Below are positions 35,580 through 47,895 of a DNA stretch of 64,000 nucleotides, in pieces. Origin of the DNA: Sweltsa coloradensis (lineage: Eukaryota; Arthropoda; Insecta; Plecoptera; Chloroperlidae); contig JAMZAV010000916.1 in assembly GCA_024449915.1 (NCBI GenBank), positions 62,001 through 126,000 of the forward strand, written 5' to 3'. Every line of letters starts with the position of its first letter. Positions within the stretch are counted from its first letter, which is position 1. A program made the translations under genes and the position numbers. Under the pieces are notes generated by a model. The model was given only the letters and a program-made list of their open reading frames with translations. It ran no database searches and was not told the origin of the DNA.

Positions 35580-36082
35580 TCACTCAAACCACAAGTTTAA
35601 TACCAGATCTAGGTCCGGTACGCAACTCTCATTTCCCATACACAGAACTAATCGCCTTCACCACTCATTCAAAATCAACGCTATTCGAACTTGGAATGCT
35701 CGTCCTTCTGAAATAAGAGACAAATATATAAATAACTTCTATGCTTTTAAAAGTGCCACTACCTCCTATTATTCAAATTCTTCAAATACTAATGATAACT
35801 GTACAAACAACACACAATAAATAATACCAAAACAACCCAAATAATGCTAATAAATTACATATTAATATGCTAGATTACCTGTGTTACTCTATTTTACGTG
35901 GACGCCTTCTTTGTTATTGTAAGGAAACTGTATGAAAGCGATGGATGAATGCGGAGAATGAAAGGCTAGCTTTACAAATTGTTTACCAGAATTTCAAATG
36001 TTTATGTTTTCAATTAATTATGTGTAATTTTCATCAGGCCAATTACTTTGTGTTCTAATTATCTATTATTTTCATTAGGCCT

Positions 36083-36175
<93 letters not shown>

Positions 36176-36328
36176 GTAGTAGTAGTAGTAGTAGTAGTAG
36201 TATAGTATATTACCAACACCATACAAAATGTAATGTAATGTACCTCCTTAAAGGTTGGATGGAAGATAAGGTTTCACTAGCCTTAATCCCGCCTTAAAAT
36301 AAAGACCTGAATCAATCAATCAATCAAT
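35580..36328 (+). pseudogene. second LINE 3' end with (TCAA)n tail
   Basis: A plus-strand frame at about 35585-35818 reads NTRSRSGTQLSFPIHRTN and AIRTWNARPSEIRDKY...FYAFKSATTSYY, the last part of a non-LTR RT protein. It is followed by a 3' UTR interrupted by a trinucleotide microsatellite and ending taaagacctgaatcaatcaatcaa. Severely 5'-truncated. Confidence 0.75.
36085..36202. repeat. (ATT)n(AGT)n microsatellite
   Basis: About 30 ATT units followed by about nine AGT units, inside the LINE 3' UTR. Confidence 0.97.
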
Positions 36329-36704
36329 TAATCTTCATAAGAATTTCTTATTGCTTCATAATAATGTCATTAAGACATTCGAGTATTAAAAGTTATCTTA
36401 TAAACCATAAAAACTAAATTTAACTAGTAATAGGTACATATACAATAATACAACAGTATCAAACGTCATGGTAGACAAAATTATTAGGTATTAATCAAAA
36501 TACAGTACATCTAAGTTCCAAACCAAACTAAGTGTTCCACGTATGAATGTCACAACTCATCAAATTAAAGAATAAAATTATATCTTTTTCTTCAGCAATA
36601 TGTATAAAATAGCAAATAATATGGTCCCTTTGTAAAGGTTTGAGTATAACCATAACACTTTGCAATGTAAAAAAAAAACTTGTGTTATTTATAAATGTCA
36701 AAAT
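36329..36704. other. flank downstream of gene B, nothing recognised
   Basis: A+T-rich sequence after the gene B stop. It should contain the gene B 3' UTR, but no clear polyadenylation signal is chosen. Confidence 0.4.
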
Positions 36705-39700
36705 CTACACAAGATCATTTTCTTGCATCCAAGTGATGTACTGAGAAACCAAGGTGAAGGCAGTGTAGAGCTGGGAAAAGCAGATGGATTTGTCTGCAAA
36801 GGGCTGGAAGTTGATGCTGACCACTCCTCGCAGGTAGTACTTGTCGTTGTCAATGTCCTGATGGAGAAACACGAGTCCACCACCCGAGTCCCCACCACAT
36901 ACGCTCATGCTCTTGTTGACATAACCAGCGCAGATCTTGTCCGTGCCCAGTAGGTTGCGTTGACGTGGCGGGATCGCATCAAGACAAGTGCTTGAGGTCA
37001 CATATGGCAGGTCCACATACTTCAGGGAGTCACTCAGAACTCCCGCCTCGGTGAAGCCCCAGCCAGCCACCTGAAACAAGGACAACATCTATATCATCCA
37101 CCCACTCTGGTCCAGGTACTTGAGAGAGTTTTTGTAATAAAACAAAGAATAATATATAAAATATACAAAAATATTATTGTGACTAGATAAAACAACTTAA
37201 AGGATAATTACATTTTCTAATGGCTTATAGTCTTAGTTTATAATATATAGGTCTACACGACGTGTAGTGGGCTACACGACTAGAAAGTGCAAAGTGCCGT
37301 ATCCAAGTTACTAGTTTGACGTAGACACGCATTAAGACGGCCATACAGAGTCAAATTACATCATAAGGTTCATCACGTTAGGGATTTTATTATAAAGTGA
37401 CACTTCCCGCAGTGTTTATTGTTTCTGCTTCTCAAATGAAGTACCGAACAAGATCGTACGAAGTCTACTTACAACGCCGACGGATCCATCTCTGAGTTGC
37501 CGACGCTCTAGAGTGCTCGTCCAGTCCATGCATACCAGGTTCCACCTGGTGCTAAGGTTGAACGGAGCCTCCAGACGAAGGACGGCGATGTCGGCCGCAA
37601 AGTTTGTATCTCCCCCGCGGAACATGTCAAGTATGTTAATCACCGAGACGTTCCTCGTCTGGACGCTAGGGTCGGGGTCGTCCCATGCTCGGAGATACTT
37701 ACCGGCAGCCACCCTGTACAGACTGGCAGGTTTCTTCTCATTGTGTGAAGTATTCCAAAAGCAGTGCGCGGCTGAAATCATTACAAAGCACTGTAATAGA
37801 TAAACCATATCTTGTAAGAGTGTTTTGTTAGAGTACATGCTAGCAGAATGAATCATCCAAACTTGCTCCACTTTAATAGCTGTGATTCTTACCAGAAATA
37901 ACAACCTGGGGCTTGATAAGTGTTCCGCCGCAGATCTGATCTGTGGTTCCAGTGTCGGGCAGCACCTGATAGATCGCAACGTGCCAGGGGAACTCCCCGG
38001 TCTGGACGATCTGGCCCCCCTGATAAGCCCCTGGCCGTCGTTGCTGATGCGTCGCCCACAGTCTGGGGACAGAAACCACACTTTTATCTATATCACACTT
38101 ATAAGTGGTTAGATATAGGTAGAGCCCCGCATTTTTCGTAAGTGGCGGCATAATAGCTTTTACAACGAAATTGGGAGAAATTTGTTTTTATACCGAAATT
38201 GAGATAAAATTTGTTTTTATACCGAAATTAATGATTTTTAAGTACAAAAAATACAAATATATCTGTACTATCCACTAAAAACTCTAGTTATTGTCAATAC
38301 AAATGGTGAAATTACGCGTAATGGCACCTTTTCCAAAGCATTTGTAATGCAAATGAAGAAATATTAATTTCATCGTATTGAATTAGAAAATAAACGTTAT
38401 TTAATTTGCATTTTTAACTGACACACACTGCATCAATATTGTAAGTCCGCTCCTAACACTGTATTAAGATCTAATATTTTACCAAAATTGGTACTTTATT
38501 TACCGAAATATGCATATTTTTGTCCATTTTTAACACGAAATTAGGAATTTAATTCAACGAAATTCACAAGTTTTATTTACCATTTAATCTTGCCCTTAGA
38601 TATAGGAGATGAATATTTCGAAACTTGCAAATCATATAACTGTTATATGCTGTTTGTTGTACAAAGTCAATGTGATTGTCAGAAATGGGATTGGTAAAAA
38701 AAGTAATAAATATTGCAATAGTATCATACAGAAAAGCCTAATTGATTAGAGATGTGAAATTTTATATACACAATTTACTATTTTAGAAATTAATAGAAAT
38801 TCGTCTAGAATTCAAAGGTGCAAACATAAACCACATTTCTAGCAGTCAATGTTATGGGGAAAATAATTTGGCATATTATGAAGTTGGAAAACCTTAAACT
38901 CATTGCTAGATGAGAAATCGAGTAATGTTTAACTCTGCATTGGATATATTGTTGGTCACAGTTTAAATGTTCAATTGAACATAACCTTATAATAGACTTT
39001 TTTCACGGACAGCTATTATAGAGCATGTCAGAAATATATGAATAGGGTTCCCAAGTTACAACATTTTAGTTTAGTTTAGTTTATTGTTAAGCCTCTTTTA
39101 CATTCTTCGTTCTTTGTTGTTGTTATTGTACCTGGTTCACATAACACATTAGGTGCGTCCCATCTTCCATTACGTGGACAGTTGAGTATGTTATCTCCAT
39201 GGTTCGCGACAAACCCTGGTAGGCAGGTGAAGGTGGCCTGTGACCCCACTGGGTGGCGCTGACTGCAGGTTCTCACCTCACCAGCGTATTTGCATCTGAA
39301 TGTTACGGTGCTATTTTTAATGAGAGAGAGGCAGGTAGCTAGAAACAGAAAATTCATGTTCTTGAACGAGCAAAATAGACAATTTAATGCAATGATTAAA
39401 TCAGATGTGATTAGGATAAAATAATATTTTTTATTAATTACTTTTTTTTTAGAAAGGGGGAAATCCAGAATTCAGGATAAAGATATCGTTGTGGCAGCGT
39501 CGATTAGTCATATAAACGTGTTAGGTGTATATGCAACTAAATTTGCTATTAAAATTGCGACTTCTTAATACAAATCGCGATATCGCTCATTAATGTACAG
39601 TCAACTTATTTACCTCACGCCTTGGCCCATACAATTACTTAACACATACAAATTGTAACAATGATTATTTTCCTCTTTCTTCAAGACTCGACCATCTTAC

Positions 39701-42700
39701 AGTGTGTACCTGGCGAGCACGTTATTTCCCGTGGTGAGGACCACTCTCCGGATCTCCGACAGTACATGTAGTTGGAGATGATGTCGTCTGCTGCCATGAA
39801 GCTCCACTCGCCCCGAGTCCCGGCGCTCTGAGGTTGGCTGCAGTTCTTTTCTTCCCCAGCGAATGTGCAAGTGTAGTCGACCGTCTCAGATTCAAGGGGA
39901 GGACAGCTCACCACGAACGATACTGACGCAGTAGGGGCTAAGCAGAAAAAAACAAATTCCGATGAGAATAATGATTTATAACGAAATTGTTGTGAATAAT
40001 ATTGGAAACAGATAAAGGTGTTTTGAATGCAAAAACCACTGCCTCCTAGACTTGCTCGTGGCTCCTCGTTCCCTGCCTGTCCACGCAACAAGTTAAGATT
40101 GTTGATAATTCTAGCGCTAGTTACCTTCCCCAAAAGCTCTGTTTTGTTTATAAGTAGAGATGATTAAAATGTCATCATAGTGTTTTTTAATTCAGACTTT
40201 CTATGTTCAATTTAAATTTAATATGAATTTAATTTAAAAATTCAATTAAACAACAACAAAAATAAAACTGAGCTTTTGGGGGCGGTAACTAGCGCTGCCA
40301 GGACAACAATTTACAATGTGCATGTGAACAGGCAGGGAACGAGGAGCCACGCGCAACATCTAGGAGGCAGTGGCAAGAACAACTGGTCTCAATCCCGGAT
40401 TAATAAATATCTGAGATTCTGAATTTTAGGATAGTTGTAATGTACCTACTTCTGAACGTACCATCATGCATTACCTCCTCGCTCGTGTGCTATGTACGTA
40501 AGTACCACCTATCATTATTCTGTACCCTTACTGGAATATTAAAGTAAATATAAACCCACACATATTCAAGGTATTAATCAATAAGGTTACCGTGACATCT
40601 CGAGCTCAAGTAAACATTTCAGATCGTGAAGCTTTTAAAAACAATGTTATTAGATTACAGCATTTAATATTAGTGTGCTGCAGTGCATAGCTCACCATGA
40701 AAAATCGGTTGAATCGCCACCAGTGGCGTTTCCAAGGCGACGTGGGAGACCACACACTTCAAGACCTTGCCGTTGTGTTGGGGCTGCAACTGTAGTGTGA
40801 GGGTCTGCTTGATAGACCCCGTCGTCCAGGGCCACCTCCATTTGTCCTTAGCCGTTGCTTGAGTGTCGTCGATGATGTCCTTGCGGATGACATCGTCACC
40901 CACGAACCAGGATATGTTGGCGACAGGGCGACTCTCCCGCACCTCACAGGTTGCCGTGACGTTGTTTCCAGTGTAGATCATGCTCAGAGTTGGTGCAGTG
41001 GGGGGACCTGAAGCATCACATGGCAAGACTGAGAGAAAACACTGCGGTAACAGGTCGACTCTTCCGCATCTCAAGGTGGCTGGGATTCCGCTGGGCTAGC
41101 GAGCTGATGGCGGGAATAAAACTATTGTGATATAGCAATTTCATATCTATTTGGGTTGTGTTCCGCAAAGACGACCAGAACGACCAGTATGCGACCAATG
41201 AAATTTAAGTAAACACAATTTGCACCAATGATAGATCAGATTTGCAAGGAACGTATGCGATGCGTAGTTGTTTCGATTGTTGTGGTCGAGACCAAGAAGC
41301 CCAGAGTTTTATTCCGGTCGTGGGCAGGTCTTTGAGGAAAGCGCGGTTATTTCAAATTATATAATTGAAAATCATGGAATTATGTCCACTACCGAGAATG
41401 TTCCTGTAATTCACATGGGTACACAATAAATTAATCATTCATTCATTTATTTAGTAAAATGATATGATTTATGTAATATTTTAACGAGATATCACAATTT
41501 TCATAAAAACACGGCCTTGTAGAAGCACGCACCATTCCGTAGCCAATGCAGTTCCCAACAATCAGACGTTGAGTGAAACAATGAAAATAACAATCCCCAG
41601 TCGAGCCCAGAATGGTCGACCGGTCGCCTTTACGGAACACAACCTGAGTGTTTAAAAGAAACGCCTCTGCTCCATGCCTTTATCTTTACAAGGCTGTGTC
41701 TTAATATGTACTTCATTGATATTGAACCCCTATTGTAGGCTAGATTAGCAGTCGGTGGTCCACTTCCGTGACAATTAGAAGCCATCTTGAAATTCCAGTT
41801 TACATGTTTATCAAATGGGAGCGATTTGTAGCCCAAATAGTTCTCAAGATTGCCGCCAGGTTGACAGGTAAGCATACTAGCCTTTAACATCAAATGATTA
41901 CTAAATTCCCTTATGCAATAACTTCGTATTGTTTCTGTTTGTTTAATACCATGCTGCACAAGCTAAAACCATATCAAACAATCCAGTAAAATACTTAATT
42001 GCATTAAAAAAGCATCAATAAAACGCCAAATCGCCATCTTGAAATGGGCCGATTGACTCTTCAATTTGCTACGCTCGCGCCTGTGCGGAGGTATAGGATA
42101 CTGCTAATCTAGCCTACTATAGGGGTTCAATATCAATGATGTACTTACACAGTTACAACATCGTTCTGTTGTAGGCCTCGGTGTTGGAAAATGTCATGTA
42201 GAACCCTGTGTTTCTAATTCAATATATTATAGTAATGTCATCATGTAGTACTTGTTCTTAATACCTAACCCTACTACTACCTAACTGAAAATTGCTGAGA
42301 AATATAAAGTACAACAAAACACATGGTCCATGATTAAACTAGATATAGTCGAAGCAAACACACAAGGGACTGCTTGGTTTTATTACTGAGCTAGCCACAA
42401 GCTGTGTCTAAGGTACAATGTTGTGATCTACAGAGGATGAAACAAGGGCAAATTTATTTTGACAGGAAGCTCGTTGGATGAGCGAAGCGAAGCTTTCAAT
42501 TTCACTGACCCCCAAAAAATTTAGCTCGGGTGTTTTTTTTTGTTTGTTTTTCTGTCTGTTTGTTAGCAAACGGCATATCCGATCTTGATGAAAATTGGAG
42601 GGGACCTTCGAAATCTCTGAACTTAGAGGTGTATTGTTTTTGGGTACAATATAAGAAATATTTGAATATCGTACTTTTACGATTTTTTTCGATTTTAAGT

Positions 42701-45700
42701 GCGATATTTTCGTGCCATTTGGGCCGATTCTGACCAAACGGGTGGGCCTACACGTTCATATTATACATGGACATTAAGGTTATGGTGATGAGTACCTTTT
42801 GAAAGAAAAAGTTGAAAAAGTTACCCAGAATCCATAGAAATAAAGGTTTTAATATGAGTTTTTTGAAAGTATAGCAATAATTAACAAGTAACTATAGAAA
42901 CTTGACAACAATCACCTACAATGCGTTCATAAAGCAATCTTCGGGCCTACAGATATTTGACATTCTAATTACCCTAGCAATCAGTACTTTATAACAATTA
43001 TTCTAATTTAACAAAAAATGATTTTGCAATAGAACTTGAAGAAGTAAAGAGATCCCACGCATACTAATTTTTTTTAAAAAAAAAGCTCATCCATCAACGC
43101 GACGGGACTTTAGCGTTTCCTCGTTTGAAAAATATTTTATAAATGGTATAATTTATTTACAACAAAAGCTGATCGTGATTGATGATTTGTTCTGAATGTT
43201 AAACCTACATCTTACAGTTGACAGCTTGAGGAAATTAGCAAACACTTGAGCATTCATGAGGTCAGAACAAACAAAACGAAGATTCCTTAGCGTATCAAAT
43301 GTTGAGTTTTTGTCTCAGCGCAAAAGGATTTACACCATCGTGTTAGGATGAACGATACCGTCCTAATAGAAGCTTAGCTGGCAGTAAAAGATGTCAACAG
43401 TACAAACCTTGGATAAAAATTAGTTTTGTGCCTAAAAGTAAACCAAAACGTTTTTAGGTAGATTTTTTTTCATCGTGCCTGATGAAAGAGAAAAAAGATT
43501 TTCAATTGGACCATTATTGGTAAATCCAAGTAAAAAATTAATTTTATGATGACAAATGTTGACGTTATGCCATAGCATTAATCGGTTAACACCAGCGTGT
43601 TTAGACGGTCAATCCCGTTACCAAAAACACCACGGACGAGGTATGTCACACGATCGGTTAAAATAAAGGTAAAACTGGTACCAGTTTGAACCAGTTTTTA
43701 CCAGTTTCGTTAAAGTTATTTTTCCTGATTCAAATTGTCCATAAGAAACTCGGTTGGCGCAATAGACGTTTGTCAAATATTGCTACACCCGCACTAACTT
43801 GGCTTGACCTGATCATCTTACCACACCTGTTTAATTAGGTTTTATAGTCTTCGACCCACAAAATAACAAAACATGTTTTTACTACAATAAACTTCTTAAT
43901 AAGTTTCACCTGGAGGTGATGTTGCCCCAAAACACGGAAATACGTTAAATTTTACAATGAATTTACTGTACTAGCAAAAATTTTAAACAAGGAATGAAAT
44001 AAAAACAATGATAATGTTGGACCAAATAAATCTGGTTGGCCCTGATAAGTAATACACCTTGACTCACGTGCCACGACGAGCGCAGTGTATCTCTCGTCAT
44101 CCATTCCCGTGGGAGCAACAATCCAACCCTGTACCGGTCCGTTGTCCGACTCCCTGATCTTGGTAAGCGTGAGGCCACACTCGCCGCTCTCCAGTCCGGC
44201 CCCGAGGTAGCGATGCCGGCCCCTGCTGATGGCAGACTCGGCTCCGTGCTCGAAGAAGAGCCAACCAGTCGGGTCAGGCAGCCAGAAGCTGCAGTCACTC
44301 AGTGGCTCCCCCGCCTTCATCATGAACCTCGCCTCCCCGCCCGGGAGGACGACCTGCTCTCTCTGTGTAGTCCGGGTGTGAGGGAGGGGGGCATAGTCTG
44401 TAACAAGGGAGAAACACATTCCGTGTTGTTGTCACTCAGACTAGACCGGGTCAACACTGTCTAGTGTTCAACTCTAGTCAACCATGTCGGACCAGGAAAC
44501 CTTCTCGTTGATATCAGAGCGAGAGTTTCAACACTTGTTGCTTGGCTCACTTTCTGGCTCAACAACAACAAGTACTGAGCCAAGTGGGGCGGGGGGGGGG
44601 GGGGGACACATGCAGCATTTCTTGATTTGGTTAGTCGGGAAACACTCCCGTAGGTGTAATAGTTAACCTACAGGGTTGGCTTAGTCGCTTTGATTTAAAG
44701 TCCCCCACTGAAAATCAGTCATATAACTGAGTGGGTCGACTCTAAATACAGTTTAATTATTATTTTATTTACTACAATTCAAAAATTAAAAAAGTCCGCC
44801 CCATAATAAATAAATAAACAAAATAAAATAAAATATACATAATAAAAAATAAAAAATATAAATAAACCCTTGCTCATCCCTGCGTAAAGGTAATGACATT
44901 ATAATGAATATTTGGTGGTCATTTCAAAGGCAAGAGATATTCGTTGCAGTATTTTTCCATCCTTTCAGATGTATAATGCAACTACAATTCAGAGATTAAA
45001 ATTTACCCGTCCTGATGGTCTAGTGGTTAAGACGCTCACCTGGAATGTGGGAGACCCGTGGTTCGAATTCCGGTTGGGGCGGACTTTTTTAATTTCTGAA
45101 TAATTGTAGTAAATAAAAACAAGCAGCATGTTGTGTTTGGGGTATCTGCGTGCGGGCGAGGTGATTCTCGGAAAACACCTACTATACCGGAAGACAATCG
45201 AAAAATCTAGTTTAAACGTGGAAAATTCTTTCTCTAAAACTGGAAAAAAACTGGTTTAAAACGGTACTCTTTTCAACAAAATTTCAGTCGTTCGTGTCAC
45301 ACGTGTCACACGCTCGTGTCCGAGGTGTTTTGGATACGGGATCGACCGTCTGAACACGATGGTGTCAACCGTTTTGCGCTAGGACAAAAAACCTAGGTTT
45401 GACATGGAAAACAACAGGTTTTTGCATAATTTGAGCCTAAATGTGAGCTATTTTTTTTCTTCTTTTTTTTCTTCAAAATCATCTTCTGTCAACGGTACCG
45501 ATGATGAGACGAAAAAAGTCTTTCGATCGGACCATTATTGGTGAAGCCGGTCAAAAACCGGGTTTTAACATGTCAAATCTAGGGTTCTTGTCCTAGAGCG
45601 TTTAGACAATTGATTCCGTATCTAAAAACACCTCGGACGGGGATGTGTGACACAAACGGTTAAAAATGCTGTAAAACTGGTGCAGGTTTAAACCAGTTTG

Positions 45701-47217
45701 AACTTTTTTTTAAAAAAGTTATTCACTTTTGAACTTGTTTGTTCGATACCCTGTCTGTGCAATATGTTTTCCGAAAAATATCTTAACTCCCGTACTAATA
45801 CCAATACAGCTGCACACGGTGCTCTGGCTCTGCCAGACAAGACCCTCGACCTACAACATAAATCGAACCAGTTTGAGAAACCTCATTTACCACGTGTTCT
45901 ACTTGACAGGCCGATTCTCTGTCTCTACTGTGACTTGGTCGAGGTTTCTTGTATTATACCGTCCTAGGTTGTGAGGGTGGGTGGACGTGTCTCACATCCC
46001 GTGTAGTTACAGATACTTTAATGTGTGAAGACTGTGTTCAACTCACTGTCAGCACGCAAGTCGGCCCAGGCGTACTTCCAGCCTCCGCTCTCGGCTCGGA
46101 CGCGACAGGCGACCATCCAATCCCTCCAGCCAGCCCCCATCTGCAGTGTAATCCCGCAGTCCCCGGTCCCCAGACCCCGGCCGCTGTAGCTGTAGCCAGT
46201 TAAATGGGTGTCCAGGTGGGCAAGGTTGTCCAGGGACTGAGGCCCCCGGCTCAGCTCCAGCAGCGGACCTGCATGGTATAACTGTCCAACCACCTGACCT
46301 GACACTCGGCGAGGGCCACGTCAGCTGAGCAGGTGATGGAGACAGTCTGGGCGGCTTGGGTAACAGCATGTACTCAGGGCTGATGGTGAGGTTGAAGGAC
46401 GCGACACCTGGAGACAAGACATCAGAGGTTGTGAGACAGATGTTTGTCCACACTACTTCACTTGATTGAACCAGGGTACACCACTGGCTGGGCGTACATA
46501 TTAACATTACCCAAGCGATCCTGCGTCTAACCAACTTGTGAAATGTTGCAATTATTACGAGTTCTGAATACATGGAACACTTTGCAAGGAATCTGATGCC
46601 TTTGCACAGACCACCGATACATTGATTATAATATAATTAACCTTGTGCAGATACAGCAAGGGCTTATTTCTAGACTTATCCAGATGAGAATCAATCCCGT
46701 ACAGGAAATTTAATATTTTAACACAATTCTAGAGCTAACTTTACAACTTGAGCGGAGTTTGGACCCGGGTGTCGGGTTAACCAAAACGGACGAAAACTTA
46801 AGACCGCTTTGTGAAACAACAAGACAGGACATGTTCTTGCAGTTGACCCGTGCTGATAAACCTGACAATCTGAAACATTTAAATTATTCTATAATATAAT
46901 TTATGTTAATATATTGATATGAAATTGGTGTGTTCCTAGAAATGATAAAACTTCAACTCAACGCAAATACTGACGATATTATAGAGAGCTTAATAAGGTT
47001 TCCCTTGAAAATGAGTTTATGTCACTAATTTGGAGAAATAAAAAAATTGAAAAATAATATATTTAAGATCTTCATTTTGTTACACGGGAATCACTCCCGT
47101 AGTTAGAATTGTCAATATTTAATGCAATTGAGAAATTAAAAACTGGAACAGAAGGAGTTACTCACGGACGTCCTGGAGGCCCGCCATCAAAAGCAGTGCA
47201 AACAACACCTTGGACAT
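36705..47217 (-). CDS. immune gene B: modular serine protease with three Ig domains and two six-Cys domains
   Basis: Secreted chymotrypsin-fold protease of about 775 residues. Exons: signal 47217-47166; Ig1 46407-46047; Ig2 44397-44068; Ig3 41007-40696; six-Cys domain 39937-39710; second six-Cys domain 39338-39132; protease 38062-37893, 37771-37473 and 37070-36705. All borders are GT..AG, and the domain exons are phase 1-1. The catalytic triad is present: AAHC, ADIAVLRL and CGGDSGGG. The mature start is GL|IRGG...GEFPWHVAIY, so cleavage would follow Leu, as in insect initiating modular proteases. The residue in the S1-pocket position (SVCGGDSGG) is Ser, suggesting chymotrypsin/elastase-like specificity. 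Odd points: Ig1 has two single-base losses against gene A; the first six-Cys domain lost 12 bp including one Cys; a G run near 38024 is one base short. By analogy, this may be a pattern-recognition protease at the head of a hemolymph cascade (inference). Pseudogene status cannot be excluded. Confidence 0.85.
38100..39075. other. gene B intron 6, no further gene
   Basis: A+T-rich intron between the second six-Cys exon and the first protease exon. It contains a short tandem pair at about 38160-38230 (ttgggagaaatttgtttttataccg / ttgagataaaatttgtttttataccg) and nothing coding. Confidence 0.55.
40037..40372. mobile_element. hAT-like MITE in gene B intron 4
   Basis: The foldback ends are CACTGCCTCCTAGA...TCTAGGAGGCAGTG. 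Target copies gcaaaaac and gcaagaac flank it. Gene A reads gaatgcaagaacaac once at the same site, so the insertion came after the A/B duplication and made an 8-bp target duplication. 336 bp, non-coding. Confidence 0.87.
41704..42151. mobile_element. MITE with ~47-bp terminal inverted repeats
   Basis: The left end taatatgtacttcattgata ... ggctagattagcag is inverted at 42098-42151. Non-coding. The target duplication is unclear. Confidence 0.75.
42475..43118 (-). repeat. GAGCGAAGCG-ended repeat, copy 1
   Basis: Inverse of the copy at 54935-55492. One end is ttggatgagcgaagcgaagc; the other is gctcatccatcaacgcgacg. Non-coding, about 640 bp. Confidence 0.7.
44683..45116. mobile_element. foldback repeat enclosing a tRNA-like segment
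   Basis: About 36 bp at 44762-44797 (ctacaattcaaaaattaaaa ... gtccgcccc) is inverted at 45074-45112. The outer block at 44690-44755 recurs inverted at 5828-5895. Between them at 45007-45083 (+) is a tRNA-like sequence with a 7-bp pairable acceptor (CCGTCCT/GGGGCGG), the D-arm TGGTCTAGTGGTTAAGAC, the hairpin CTCAC-CTGGAAT-GTGGG and a degraded T-stem. Pseudo-tRNA/SINE head. Confidence 0.55.
45225..45740. mobile_element. foldback element in gene B intron 2
   Basis: Counterpart of the element at 30645-31180 in gene A, with the same inverted accagtttgaa motif ends and the gtccgaggtgttttgg core. Shared by descent from before the duplication. Confidence 0.7.
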
Positions 47218-47298
47218 TGTTGACAGAGAGATAATAATATTATAGATGAGGTGACGAAGCTCTGGGCTGCGAATGATGGGAGAGATTGCAGTCGTTGC

Positions 47299-47305
47299 TA
47301 TATAC
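47299..47305 (-). promoter_or_regulatory. TATA box of gene B
   Basis: TATATAG on the minus strand about 85 bp upstream of the gene B ATG, aligned with TATAAAG of gene A. A near-kB site, GGGACTTTCA, lies at 47470-47479. Confidence 0.55.
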
Positions 47306-47895
47306 AACCAGCCGTGAGCAACACCACGTCAGTGGACTTGGAAGGAAGAGACAAACAAGATGTCCGTCGTCCAATAGCAAACACCCAACACACGGTCCAG
47401 CTATGGCGTGTTGTATCTAGGCCAATCCACACTCGCCGAGTCGACTCAGATGCAAAGTTCATCTCAAGATGAAAGTCCCTGGGTGGGGTGAGGAGATCAG
47501 CTCAGAGGTCAAAGTGTCAGTGATAAGACTGATTGGGAGCCTCGAGTGTTGCGGCAAACACGAATATGAACTGTTCCAGAGGTCACAATAACAATTATAA
47601 AATGTGTTTAATTACCTCATCTCGCAGTTTCTAAGCGTTGTTTTAAAACCTATGATCAGAGATGGGCAAAATACTCAAAAAATTACAAAGCAAAATACTT
47701 CTAAACTCAGTATTTTAAAATTCAAGATACATATACATTGGCAAATTTGTATTTGAAAATATGCAAAAAATACAATTGAATTTTGAAAGTACTTAAAATA
47801 CAATGCAAATCTCATCATTGGAAGGATAAATCAGTATCAATAAACATCATGCAATTAAACATAACATAATTAATTTTTATTTTTAATTGTAGTTC

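Larger units (their letters stand above)
41190..43950. other. gene B intron 3, filled with repeats
   Basis: No coding sequence. It contains a MITE with ~47-bp TIRs at 41704-42151, a copy of the GAGCGAAGCG-ended repeat at about 42475-43118, and an accagtttgaaccagttttt element near 43440-43730 shared with gene A. Confidence 0.6.

Noticed and set aside
45007..45083. Functional tRNA gene (anticodon-loop reading GGA)
   Set aside because: The T-stem does not pair and a Ser tRNA would need a long variable arm. It is better explained as a pseudo-tRNA or SINE head.
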